Source of the DNA: Jeotgalibacillus soli
GTDB taxonomy: Bacteria > Bacillota > Bacilli > Bacillales > Jeotgalibacillaceae
Length of the DNA stretch: 64,000 bases
Direction: 5' to 3'
Assembly (NCBI RefSeq): GCF_000829435.1
Contig: NZ_JXRP01000017.1
Span: 186,001-250,000, forward strand
Position numbers and translations under genes: made by a program. A model generated the notes under the pieces. It saw only the letters and a program-made list of their open reading frames with translations. It made no database searches and was not told the DNA's origin. This document shows positions 18,169 to 26,376 of this stretch, in pieces; position 1 is the first letter of the stretch; each line of letters opens with the position of its first letter.

Positions 18169-18918
18169 ATGCTGACAGATGCACAAATTTCCATGCTTCA
18201 TTCACAGTTAATGGAGAGAAAAAAAGAGCTCGAAATACAGTTTGAGCATAATGATCATTTCCAGCTGCAAAGAAGCCTGTCTGATTCAACAAGGGAGCTG
18301 TCTGTTTATGATAATCACCCTGGGGATATAGGTACAGAGCTTTATGAACGGGAAAAAGATATCGCGCTGAATGAACATGACAGATTTGAATTGAAAGCGA
18401 TTAACCAAGCATTAGAGGCCATTGAAAATGGAACGTACGGACAATGTGCTACATGCTCAGAATTCATTCCGCTTGAACGTTTAGAAGCCCTGCCAACAGC
18501 CTTATACTGCATTAAGCATACCCCTGACCAGGTGATATCCAGAAATAGGCCTATAGAAGAAAGCATATTGACACCTCCTTTTGGCAGATTTGACATGGAT
18601 ACGAAAAATGAAAATGTAGCCTACGATGCAGAGGATTCATGGCAGGATGTAGCGAGGTATGGAACTTCGGAGTCTCCCTCTGATTTTTATAATCCTCCAG
18701 CTGAATATGACAATATGTATGTCGAATACGAAGAAAACCTTGGGTACGTCGAGGATTATGAAAATTTTGTGGGAGTAGACATCAATGGTGAAAATGTCAC
18801 CATTTATCCTAATAAGCAGCACGAGAGATATGAGGATTTATTAGATGAAGAAGGTATTATGACCACTTATGGGGACTTGCCTGTATCCGAAGGTGAGCCG
18901 TATACACATAAGAAATAA
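18169..18918 (+). CDS. yteA: YteA-family sporulation protein, DksA/TraR-like zinc finger
   Basis: 249 residues. The conserved run LSVYDNHPGDIGTELYERE, the RFELKAINQALEAIENGTYG helix and the later ENF..VDINGENVTIY and ERYEDLLDEEGIMTTYGDL match the Bacillus YteA family. The zinc ribbon reads CATC (about 103-106) ... CIKH, so the fourth ligand is His instead of Cys. Family proteins are annotated as sporulation-associated; a molecular role is not known. An AAGGGAAAGGACTG site precedes the ATG. Confidence 0.85.
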   Translation: MLTDAQISMLHSQLMERKKELEIQFEHNDHFQLQRSLSDSTRELSVYDNHPGDIGTELYEREKDIALNEHDRFELKAINQALEAIENGTYGQCATCSEFIPLERLEALPTALYCIKHTPDQVISRNRPIEESILTPPFGRFDMDTKNENVAYDAEDSWQDVARYGTSESPSDFYNPPAEYDNMYVEYEENLGYVEDYENFVGVDINGENVTIYPNKQHERYEDLLDEEGIMTTYGDLPVSEGEPYTHKK

Positions 18919-18956
18919 ATTACCCCTGCTATTCAATTTTGAATAGCAGGGGTAAT
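18919..18956. terminator. Perfect 16-bp hairpin after yteA
   Basis: ATTACCCCTGCTATTC (18919-18934) and its exact complement (18941-18956) enclose a 6-base loop. The T-tract is weak, so termination efficiency is uncertain. Confidence 0.65.
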
Positions 18957-19068
18957 TGCAATTAAATAAATAATGATGATCAAACGGTTCGATCTATCTA
19001 TGCCTAATGGATTTTCTTCCTTACTTGTGATACCATTTATTTTTACACAAAAAGAGGACGTGACTTAA

Positions 19069-19443
19069 TTGATAAACATCAAAATCCCTGCAGTTGATAT
19101 GAGCATTACAGAGCGTACGCAAGCCCCAAACGGAAACGAACCAGAAATCAAAGCGATTCATGGCTTTATTGATTTTCATGAAATTCCAAGGGATAAAGGC
19201 GGCATTTTTATGTTTTACAATATCAACGATGAGCTGCTCTTCGTTGGAAAAGCAAGAAAGCTAAGACAGAGAATTAAAAAGCATTTTGAGGATACTGTAT
19301 CACCGATCAAAAATTATCGTGATGAAGTATACAGAATAGATGTCTCTATTGTAGAAGAACCGATGGATCGAGAAATCTATGAGACCTATATAATTAACAC
19401 GCTTCAGGCCAAATATAATATAGACAAAGTATTTTATAAATGA
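19069..19443 (+). CDS. GIY-YIG nuclease-domain protein
   Basis: 124 residues. The GIY-YIG core is GGIFMFYN...LLFVGKARKLRQRIKKHF (about 44-71), where GIF/MFY replace GIY/YIG, followed by the conserved Glu in DREIYETYIINTL. The domain cleaves or nicks DNA in UvrC and homing enzymes; small stand-alone versions in bacilli are of unknown role. The start is probably TTG 19069, 10 bases after AGAGGACGTG; an in-frame ATG at 19099 would lose ten residues. Confidence 0.78.
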   Translation: MINIKIPAVDMSITERTQAPNGNEPEIKAIHGFIDFHEIPRDKGGIFMFYNINDELLFVGKARKLRQRIKKHFEDTVSPIKNYRDEVYRIDVSIVEEPMDREIYETYIINTLQAKYNIDKVFYK

Positions 19444-19483
19444 TTCAAAAACGTATTGAACGATAGGAGCCGCACTAGATTAG

Positions 19484-19516
19484 ACTCAATTCCTTTTCAG
19501 GGATTGAGTTTTTTTA
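19484..19516 (+). terminator. Terminator after the GIY-YIG gene
   Basis: ACTCAATTCC pairs with GGATTGAGT (one bulge), followed by seven T. Confidence 0.85.
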
Positions 19517-19690
19517 TTGTAGGGAGAAATTATGCTATTTGCGCATGAAAGTCTTTTATAAAATAACCATAGTCATTTTGGTTTATTTATATAGGTGTTT
19601 AGGTCGAACATGCTCTACATATATTGATAGGATTAGTTTTTGGACTTATGATCGAATTGAAAGAATACTACAAATATAGGAGGAGTTTCT

Positions 19691-21631
19691 TTGAAAAATG
19701 CAAGAATAATAGTTATGTTTTCCATTATGCTGGCTTTAGTATTTTCTTCTTTCGGAGTTGCTGACCAAGCTTTGGCTCATAAAAAGAAAAATGATAACAC
19801 CAATGTGACCCGAGCTCAGTTTGTGGAAGAATTGGTCATGACACTGGGCATTGATCTTCAATCACCGGAGGATCTTCCTTTTGAGGATGTTTCTGTCGAA
19901 CAAGCACCCTTTATAGAGGCGGCGCACAGAACTGGGATTATTGAAGATAATGCCTCTGTTTCTTTCATGCCTAATGAAAAAATCACCCGTGAACAAGCTT
20001 ATGTGTTTCTGATCCGTTCCCTCAATCTGCGAGATGAATACCCAAGTAAAAATTTGAAGAAATTTAAAGATCATCGTACTTTTTCAAAAGAAACTACTTC
20101 TGAAATCGCTGCTGCCATTGAATTTGGCTTAATCGTTGGCGAAAAAGATAAAACAGCGAAACCGAATAAGCTATTGACACAAAAAGAATTGCGCGAGTTA
20201 ATGAAGCGCTTTGAAAAAAATATCGAGTTTTTGCCAGTGATCCACACGAATGACTTGCATGGCCGAATTGTTCATAATGCCAATAATGGTGAACTAGGCT
20301 TTGGGAAAATTAGCAGCATTATTGATAATGTCCGTGAAGAAAATGATGATATGATGCTTTTTGATATGGGCGATACCTTACATGGAACACCTGTTGTTAA
20401 TCTTTCTCAGGGGCAGCCTGCCATTGATGTGTTAAATGAACTTGAGTATGACGCGATGGTTCCAGGAAACCATGATTTTAACTATGGTCAGGACCGTTTG
20501 CTGGAAGCGATTGATCAAATGGATTTTCCCGTTGTATCAGGGAATATATTAAAAAACGGCCAGGCATTTCTTAATGGCTACACCATTATTGAACGCGATG
20601 ACAAAACATTTGGCGTTATTGGAATGACAGCTACAGATACAGCAGTAAAAACAAGTCCGAAAAACATTGAAGGGATTACGTTTGAGGATGAGGTAGCTAT
20701 GACACAAGAGATTGTCGATGAGATTAAAGATGACGTTGATCATATTATTGTCATATCACATTCTGGTCTTGAGACAGATGAAAACATCGCAGATCTTGTA
20801 GAAGGGGTGGACGTTGTGTTTGGCGGCCACAGTCACGATACCATTGAAACACCTGTTATATATACACAAGCATATATAACGCAAGCGTTTGAATATGGAA
20901 AAGCACTCGGTCATACAAATCTTGTCTTCTATAAAGATGAGTTAATTGGAGTAAACGGATTCCTTTACCGTGACAGTGAAGACAAGCAGGAAGATAACGA
21001 CATCGTTTCACTTATTAAGGTTTACGAAGATCGAGTTGATGAATTATTAGGTCAAGTAATTGGTTCTACGCCTGTTAAGCTGGAAGGGGATCGGCGATTT
21101 GTGCGTACACAGGAAACAAACCTCGGTAACCTGATTGCGGATGCCATGCGTACATCGTTGGATGCAGATATTGCTTTTACTAATGGCGGTGGTATTCGAG
21201 CAAGCATTGATGCGGGTGATGTTACTCGCGGAGATGTAGAACAGGTATTGCCTTTCATCAATACGCTGGTTCAGCTAAATGTTGACGGTGCAGCGATTAA
21301 ACAAGCACTAGAGCACTCGGTTCGATTATATCCCGCTGAAAATGGCGGATTCCTTCATGTATCAGGATTGACCTTTACGTTTAATCCTGCAGCACCTTCA
21401 GGATCCCGTATACAAGAAGTATATATTGGTGGACAAGCACTTGATCCTGCAGCGTCTTATTCTGTTGCAACCAATGATTTTATAGCCGTTGGCGGAGATG
21501 GCTATAGTATGTTTAGCAGTGATAAAATTGCATTTGACAGTGGAGAATTGTTAAGCTCAATTTTAATTGAGGCCTTAAATTCGGGCCAGCCAATTCCACC
21601 TGTGGAAGGCCGTATTACAACAACAAATTAA
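19691..21631 (+). CDS. SLH-anchored 5'-nucleotidase/UDP-sugar hydrolase family protein
   Basis: 646 residues from TTG 19691, just after TAGGAGGAG. A signal peptide (1-29, ending QALA) is followed by S-layer homology repeats (about 38-175; NVTRAQFVEELV and EKITREQAYVFLIRS are typical) that hold the protein on the cell wall. The metallophosphoesterase domain begins at HTNDLHGR (185-192), with GDTLHGT and GNHDFNYG, and the 5'-nucleotidase C-domain has NLGNLIADAMR, TNGGGIRASI and the substrate-binding NDFIAVGGDGYSMF. It should dephosphorylate extracellular nucleotides. Calling it ushA or yfkN would be too specific. A strong terminator follows. Confidence 0.92.
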   Translation: MKNARIIVMFSIMLALVFSSFGVADQALAHKKKNDNTNVTRAQFVEELVMTLGIDLQSPEDLPFEDVSVEQAPFIEAAHRTGIIEDNASVSFMPNEKITREQAYVFLIRSLNLRDEYPSKNLKKFKDHRTFSKETTSEIAAAIEFGLIVGEKDKTAKPNKLLTQKELRELMKRFEKNIEFLPVIHTNDLHGRIVHNANNGELGFGKISSIIDNVREENDDMMLFDMGDTLHGTPVVNLSQGQPAIDVLNELEYDAMVPGNHDFNYGQDRLLEAIDQMDFPVVSGNILKNGQAFLNGYTIIERDDKTFGVIGMTATDTAVKTSPKNIEGITFEDEVAMTQEIVDEIKDDVDHIIVISHSGLETDENIADLVEGVDVVFGGHSHDTIETPVIYTQAYITQAFEYGKALGHTNLVFYKDELIGVNGFLYRDSEDKQEDNDIVSLIKVYEDRVDELLGQVIGSTPVKLEGDRRFVRTQETNLGNLIADAMRTSLDADIAFTNGGGIRASIDAGDVTRGDVEQVLPFINTLVQLNVDGAAIKQALEHSVRLYPAENGGFLHVSGLTFTFNPAAPSGSRIQEVYIGGQALDPAASYSVATNDFIAVGGDGYSMFSSDKIAFDSGELLSSILIEALNSGQPIPPVEGRITTTN

Positions 21632-21638
21632 CGATTTT

Positions 21639-21674
21639 CCCATCTCCTGAACCATTTGGAGATGGGATTTTTTA
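21639..21674 (+). terminator. Terminator of the 5'-nucleotidase gene
   Basis: CCCATCTCC (21639-21647) pairs with GGAGATGGG (21658-21666), followed by ATTTTTTAT. Confidence 0.88.
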
Positions 21675-21702
21675 TATACATGAAATTTTAATGCTAAAAA
21701 TA

Positions 21703-21730
21703 ATAACGGTACGCCATTGGCGCACCGTTA
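21703..21730 (-). terminator. Terminator-like hairpin for the minus-strand remnant
   Basis: TAACGGT.CGCC / GGCG.ACCGTTA pair with one mismatch. Read on the minus strand the stem is followed by TTATTTTT. It lies 25 bases after the reconstructed stop of the remnant at 21755-22041. Confidence 0.6.
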
Positions 21731-21754
21731 CCTTGCAAGAAGATCGAATATGGT

Positions 21755-22041
21755 TTATACGACATGTACCTGCTCTCCGACAAACACCTCATTTACATGA
21801 TAATGAATTGACATTGAGAATCCCGTTCTGGGTCAGTTCGATGTACGTCCAAAGCCAACACCCCATTTGGAGTTATTTCGTTCCTTGCCTTATTATAATG
21901 GACATTTTTCAAGTTCTTAATCCTAGGTAATTTATCCTTTACTAAATTCGGGTATTTATGATTAGTATTCATTCTCTCTGTAAAAAGAGAGCTCTCTTTG
22001 CCTCCAAAAATTACCCTCATACAATAAAAAAATAAAGCCAC
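21755..22041 (-). pseudogene. Frameshifted small gene of unknown function
   Basis: One minus frame reads MNTNHKYPNLVKDKLPR...GVLALDVHRTDPERDSQ and then runs out; shifting frame by one gives FHYHVNEVFVGEQVHVV and a stop at 21755, right before a minus-strand hairpin with a T-tail. The combined product looks like one short protein broken by a single indel near 21800. I do not recognise the family. A sequencing error at that spot would give the same picture. Confidence 0.45.
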
Positions 22042-22102
22042 AATAAGAAAGACACAGCTGGTATTGCTGTGTTAATCAGCTTAAACTTCGGAGGGATTTA
22101 TT

Positions 22103-22267
22103 ATGGGGAAAAGAAACAAATCGAAGCGTTTTACTCAGCAAAGTAAAGATTCGGTTTCAAGGCATGATTCAAAAATCCCTTACCACATGACGCTCGCCGA
22201 AGCAGAAGCCTTAAAATTAAGAAGCAATTCAGGTGTAATTGAGGATACTACTCTTGGAGGGTTTTAA
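22103..22267 (+). CDS. Small basic protein of unknown function
   Basis: 54 residues, starting MGKRNKSKRFTQQSK and ending GVIEDTTLGGF. A GGAGGGATTTATT ribosome site precedes the ATG, and its stop codon abuts the ATG of the next small gene with no gap, so the two are coupled. The basic N-terminus and an amphipathic middle (TLAEAEALKLRSN) are visible. I do not recognise the family; it resembles in size and style the many short Bacillus sporulation-associated proteins. Confidence 0.68.
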   Translation: MGKRNKSKRFTQQSKDSVSRHDSKIPYHMTLAEAEALKLRSNSGVIEDTTLGGF

Positions 22268-22450
22268 ATGAAAAACAAATTATTCCAAGAAGCAAGAGGG
22301 TTTGTAAACCAAGCGATCACCAGTCAAAAAGAGCATGATATAGCAAGAGCTAAAAACAGTCTTTCATCCGCGTTTGCGAATTCAACTTTAGCAGAGCAAG
22401 AACAGCTAAGTGAAATGCAGAAGGAATTAAAGCAAATAGAAATGCTGTAA
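22268..22450 (+). CDS. Small DUF3813-like protein
   Basis: 60 residues, helical: KLFQEARGFVNQAI, then AKNSLSSAFANSTLAEQEQL. This resembles the DUF3813 group of short bacillar proteins, whose function is unknown. The ribosome site (GGAGGG) lies inside the end of the preceding gene, whose TAA directly touches this ATG. A terminator follows. Confidence 0.72.
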   Translation: MKNKLFQEARGFVNQAITSQKEHDIARAKNSLSSAFANSTLAEQEQLSEMQKELKQIEML

Positions 22451-22463
22451 GAAAGGTATTAGA

Positions 22464-22492
22464 AAGACTGCCGGAATTTCTCGGCAGTCTTT
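22464..22492 (+). terminator. Terminator after the two small genes
   Basis: AAGACTGCCG pairs with CGGCAGTCTT around an 8-base loop; the following T-stretch is short. Confidence 0.72.
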
Positions 22493-22563
22493 CAATTGTT
22501 TGGAGAAGGTTTTTTCTGTTAAATGAGACTTCTGAAATTTTTTTAAAATATTATGAATTTTTG

Positions 22564-22620
22564 TTGAACAAATCTTGTGATATTGTATACTTGTATTACA
22601 AGTTGTATAAAGCGCTTACA
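22564..22620 (+). promoter_or_regulatory. Promoter and FCD/GntR operator of the TRAP-hydroxyacid operon
   Basis: Promoter: TTGAAC (22564-22569), 16 bases, TATACT (22586-22591). A perfect 15-base palindrome ACTTGTATTACAAGT (22589-22603) overlaps the -10 and contains TTGTATTACAA, which fits the TNGTnnnACNA pattern bound by FadR/LldR-type GntR proteins. The GntR regulator gene lies in the same operon, so this is likely its autoregulatory operator. AAAGCGCTTACA (22609-22620) is a possible degenerate cre half for CcpA, much less certain. Confidence 0.7.
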
Positions 22621-22642
22621 TTTTACGAAGGGGTGAATGTTT

Positions 22643-23659
22643 GTGATTAATCGAAAGTGGAAAATCATCATGTCAATACTAGCACTTATATTTGTTACAA
22701 TTGTAGGGGTGCGTGCAGCAGCAGAAAATAAAGAAAAACAATTTGTTTCTGTTGCCACTGCGTCCACAGGGGGAACGTACTATCCAATTGGCGTTGGGAT
22801 GGCGAACATTTGGAGTACATACTTAAAAGAAGAAAAAATTCAAGCGAGTGGTCAATCTTCAGCAGGCTCCATTGAAAACATCGAATTATTAAGGGAAGGC
22901 GAGGCTCATCTTGCCATCTTACAAGGGTTAATTTCTACCCAGGCTTATGATGGAAATGGCTCATTTGAAGGAAAACGTTATGAAGATTTGCGCACAATAT
23001 CTATGCTTTGGCCAAACGTTGAACACTTTGTTCTTATGAATAATAAAATTGAAACAGGTACGATTGAAGATATTAATGGAATGAGATTTTCAGTTGGTCC
23101 ACAGGCAAGCGGTACAGAACAATCTACTGTCGTCATGATGGAAGGTCTTGAAATGACAAAAGCAGATATTTCTCCTGAGTATTTAGGGTACAGTGATACA
23201 GTTTCTGCGATGCGTGATGGAAGATTGGACGGAGGTTCATTACCTGCGGGAATTCCTATCTCAGCGATCATTGACATGTATGCGAGTAATGTACAGGCTA
23301 CTGTTCTGGAAGTAACCGATGAACAGCTGGAAGCGATTAATACAGTGTCAAATAGTTGGTACAGATATACGATACCAGGGGGAACGTATCCCCGTGTCGA
23401 GAATGATATTCAGACCATAGCCCAGCCAAACTTGCTTTCTACAACGAGTAAGATGGATGAAGAAACAATTTATCTCTTAACGAAATCACTATATGAAAAT
23501 CTTGATGAAATGTATGAGGTTCATAGTTCGGCAAAAGAAATGACCTTAGAGACCGCCTTAGACGGCGTAACAGTTCCGCTGCATGCCGGAGCGTACAAGT
23601 ATTTTAAAGAAGCCGGACTGGATATTCCAGAAAATTTAATACCACCTGAAGCAAAGTAA
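22643..23659 (+). CDS. TAXI-family TRAP transporter solute-binding protein
   Basis: 338 residues from GTG 22643. The ATG at 22637 is only one or two bases from the AAGGGGTG site, so the GTG is favoured. The signal segment (about 7-27) has no lipobox cysteine. The TAXI motif ATASTGGTYYPIGVGMANIWS is clear, with SGQSSAGSIENIELL after it. TAXI binders deliver dicarboxylates or amino acids such as glutamate and 2-oxoglutarate to a fused TRAP permease, which follows 22 bases on. It heads the hydroxyacid operon. Confidence 0.9.
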   Translation: MINRKWKIIMSILALIFVTIVGVRAAAENKEKQFVSVATASTGGTYYPIGVGMANIWSTYLKEEKIQASGQSSAGSIENIELLREGEAHLAILQGLISTQAYDGNGSFEGKRYEDLRTISMLWPNVEHFVLMNNKIETGTIEDINGMRFSVGPQASGTEQSTVVMMEGLEMTKADISPEYLGYSDTVSAMRDGRLDGGSLPAGIPISAIIDMYASNVQATVLEVTDEQLEAINTVSNSWYRYTIPGGTYPRVENDIQTIAQPNLLSTTSKMDEETIYLLTKSLYENLDEMYEVHSSAKEMTLETALDGVTVPLHAGAYKYFKEAGLDIPENLIPPEAK

Positions 23660-23681
23660 AACAAAACAAGGAGGGATTTAA

Positions 23682-25646
23682 ATGACGAAAGCAGCTGAAT
23701 ACGATCAAAACGATTCACTAGCACTGGATAAAGAAGCAGGAGGAGGCATGCGGTCTCTTACCGGCTCCTATCGAAAAATTGCGGGAACGATTGCTGTTTT
23801 ACTATCTATCTTTGCTATATACACAAATGGTTTATCCAATATTCAGGAGATTTACAGAAATTTAATTTTCCTTGGATTCTTATTAGTTTTAACTTTTTTG
23901 TTATATCCAGCTAGTAAAACATCAGACAAACATCGTTTCACAACACTTGACTATTTATTCGTGGCACTTTCTATAGCGGGACTTGGATATCTTCTTTTTA
24001 ACTATACAACGATTCATGTTGATAGAGGATCACAAGCCATTCTGCCAGATTATATTTTTGCAGGGATCACAATGATTGTTTTACTTGAAGCTGCTAGACG
24101 TGCAATAGGATTATTTATACCTATATTGTGCGGCGGTTCCATTATATTTGCCTTGTTTGGTATGTACTTTCCTTGGATTTTCGGTCATGCAGGGTTTTCC
24201 TTGGAACGTCTTTTGTATCGTCTATATATGACAACAGAAGGGATTTTAGGTCTTACACTTTCAACCGCCTCCACATTTATTGTGATGTTTATATTGTTTG
24301 GTGCATTTCTGTCTGTCAGCGGAGCTACACAGCTTTTTAATGATCTGGCTCTTGCCATTGCAGGACGAAAACGAGGCGGTCCTGCACAAGTAGCTGTCCT
24401 TTCAAGTGCACTGACAGGCTCGTTAAGCGGCAGTGCAGTAGCCAATGTTGCAACAACAGGTGCATTTACCATTCCTTTAATGAAATCGATCGGACTTAAG
24501 CCAAAGTTTGCAGGTGCAGTTGAAGCAGCAGCCTCAACTGGAGGAATGATTATGCCGCCAATTATGGGTGCCGCGGCCTTCATTATGGCTGGGTTCCTTG
24601 GTGTCTCGTATACTACGATTATATTAGCTGCGATCATTCCGAGTTTTCTCTATTATATTGCGCTTATCTTTGCGATTGACCTCGAAGCAAAAAAACTAGG
24701 ACTTAAGGGGATCAGTAAGGAAAATATCCCGGATGTCGCAAAGGTTTTAAAGGAGCGTGGCATGTTACTTATTCCGATCCTTGTGGTTATTACAACACTG
24801 CTAATTGGTTATACCGCATTATTTGCCGGTTTTGCCGGGATAGGAGCTGTCATTGTTTCGAGCTGGCTGACAAAGGATAAATCAACACGAATCACCTTTA
24901 CAAAGGTCATTGAGGCCTTTGTGGAAGGCGGAAAAGGAACCATTCAAGTAGGTATTGCCTGTGCTGCAATAGGTATTATCATCTGTGTCGTGACCATGAC
25001 AGGTGCAGGATCGACACTTGCCTTTAATATCGTGGAAATGACGGGCGGTATGCTGTGGCTGATTTTAGTAGTAGTTATGATTACCTGTATAGTCCTTAGT
25101 ATGGGATTGCCTTCGACTGCTCTCTATATTGTTGTAGCCGTTACAGCAGCGCCGGCTCTCGTTGCGGCTGGGGTGAACCCAATTGCTGCTCACTTTTTCG
25201 TATTTTGGTTTGGGGCTATGTCAAATATTACTCCACCGGTAGCATTGGCAGCGTATACGGCTGCCGGGCTTGCAGGTGCAAATGCGATGCAAACATCTTG
25301 GGAGGCGCTTAGACTTGCGCTGCCGGGTTTTATCATCCCATTTATGATTGCCTATAATCCAATCATCGTACTTCAGCCAGGAGAAGGAGAAACATTGTCT
25401 ATTATGTCTATCGGTCTTGTTGTGATTACGAGTACGATTGGAATCTATGCACTAGCAAGCTCGTTAGCGAACTACTTAAATGCAAAGTTGAACATTGTGG
25501 AACGAGTCCTTTTATTTTCTGGTGCATTATTATTGATTAAACCAGGCTTAGTTACTGACCTTACAGGCCTTGCGATCTGTACAGTTGTCGTACTAGCTCA
25601 TCTTGTAAGGGTAAGGAGAAGAAGTACTGTTGAAATAAGTGTATAA
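23682..25646 (+). CDS. TRAP transporter fused permease (DctQ-DctM, TAXI system)
   Basis: 654 residues with about 16-18 membrane helices. The N-terminal third is the small DctQ-like module; the large DctM module shows SGSAVANVATTGAFTIPLM, EAAASTGGMIMPPIMGAAAF and MGLPSTALYIVVAV. Such fused permeases use a Na+ or H+ gradient to import what the TAXI protein binds. An AGGAGGG site lies before the ATG. Confidence 0.92.
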   Translation: MTKAAEYDQNDSLALDKEAGGGMRSLTGSYRKIAGTIAVLLSIFAIYTNGLSNIQEIYRNLIFLGFLLVLTFLLYPASKTSDKHRFTTLDYLFVALSIAGLGYLLFNYTTIHVDRGSQAILPDYIFAGITMIVLLEAARRAIGLFIPILCGGSIIFALFGMYFPWIFGHAGFSLERLLYRLYMTTEGILGLTLSTASTFIVMFILFGAFLSVSGATQLFNDLALAIAGRKRGGPAQVAVLSSALTGSLSGSAVANVATTGAFTIPLMKSIGLKPKFAGAVEAAASTGGMIMPPIMGAAAFIMAGFLGVSYTTIILAAIIPSFLYYIALIFAIDLEAKKLGLKGISKENIPDVAKVLKERGMLLIPILVVITTLLIGYTALFAGFAGIGAVIVSSWLTKDKSTRITFTKVIEAFVEGGKGTIQVGIACAAIGIIICVVTMTGAGSTLAFNIVEMTGGMLWLILVVVMITCIVLSMGLPSTALYIVVAVTAAPALVAAGVNPIAAHFFVFWFGAMSNITPPVALAAYTAAGLAGANAMQTSWEALRLALPGFIIPFMIAYNPIIVLQPGEGETLSIMSIGLVVITSTIGIYALASSLANYLNAKLNIVERVLLFSGALLLIKPGLVTDLTGLAICTVVVLAHLVRVRRRSTVEISV

Positions 25647-25660
25647 GGAGTTTGTTATGA

Positions 25661-26362
25661 ATGAAAATCGAGCGAAAAAAGATATCTGCTCAGATTTTAG
25701 AGCAATTGAAAGAGTTGATTAAAGAAAATAAATTCTCATCCGAGCAGCCGTTTCCATCCGAAAATGAACTGGCAACGATGTTCGGGGTGAGCCGTGCACC
25801 GGTTCGGGAGGCTCTAAGTGTTTTGGCAGCGAGTGGTATTATTGAATCGCGTCAAGGGGGAAGAAGCTTTGTAAGAGAGGTTCGGCTCGCGAGTATGCTG
25901 GAAACTTTGCCGTTTGAGGTGATTCCAGTTGAACAGATTTATGAAGTGCTTGAAATGCGGATTATTATTGAAACAAAAGCAGCATCCCTTGCAGCCTTGC
26001 GGCATGATGCTAACGATCTAAGGGAAATTGAAAAAGCACTTAATGATTTTCAAGTAACGCTCATCAACATGGAGGCTGTCGGAGCTCAAGCGGATGTTAA
26101 TTTTCATAAACATATAATGAATGCTACAAAGAATAAATTTCTTATTCAGGTGATGGAAAATATCGATGAGCTTTATCGCAAAACGATTTCCTTTACATTG
26201 GCAAAAAATGTCGGTTTTCCTGATAAACGTGAGCAAGTATTTCAGGAGCATGAAAATATTTTTTTAGCGATTAAGAGAAGGGATGGAAAAGAGGCAGAAC
26301 TTGCGATGAGAACCCATCTTGAAAATGTAGAGAAGAAGCTAAAATTACTTCATCAAAAATGA
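25661..26362 (+). CDS. GntR-family regulator, FCD subfamily
   Basis: 233 residues. The N-terminal winged helix is classic GntR (QPFPSENELATMFGVSRAPV, about 26-45). The C-terminal FCD domain (95-225) has E..R..IE..AA and the metal-ligand histidines DVNFHKHIMNATKN and HLEN. FCD regulators sense organic acids such as lactate, glycolate or fatty acyl-CoA. The ATG follows AAGGAG by about 10 bases. The palindrome upstream of the operon is its probable target. Confidence 0.88.
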   Translation: MKIERKKISAQILEQLKELIKENKFSSEQPFPSENELATMFGVSRAPVREALSVLAASGIIESRQGGRSFVREVRLASMLETLPFEVIPVEQIYEVLEMRIIIETKAASLAALRHDANDLREIEKALNDFQVTLINMEAVGAQADVNFHKHIMNATKNKFLIQVMENIDELYRKTISFTLAKNVGFPDKREQVFQEHENIFLAIKRRDGKEAELAMRTHLENVEKKLKLLHQK

Positions 26363-26376
26363 AAAGGGGTGGCATC

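Noticed and set aside
24185-24637. 150-residue minus-strand frame
   Set aside because: Shadow of the TRAP permease gene in the opposite strand; composition reflects codon complement.
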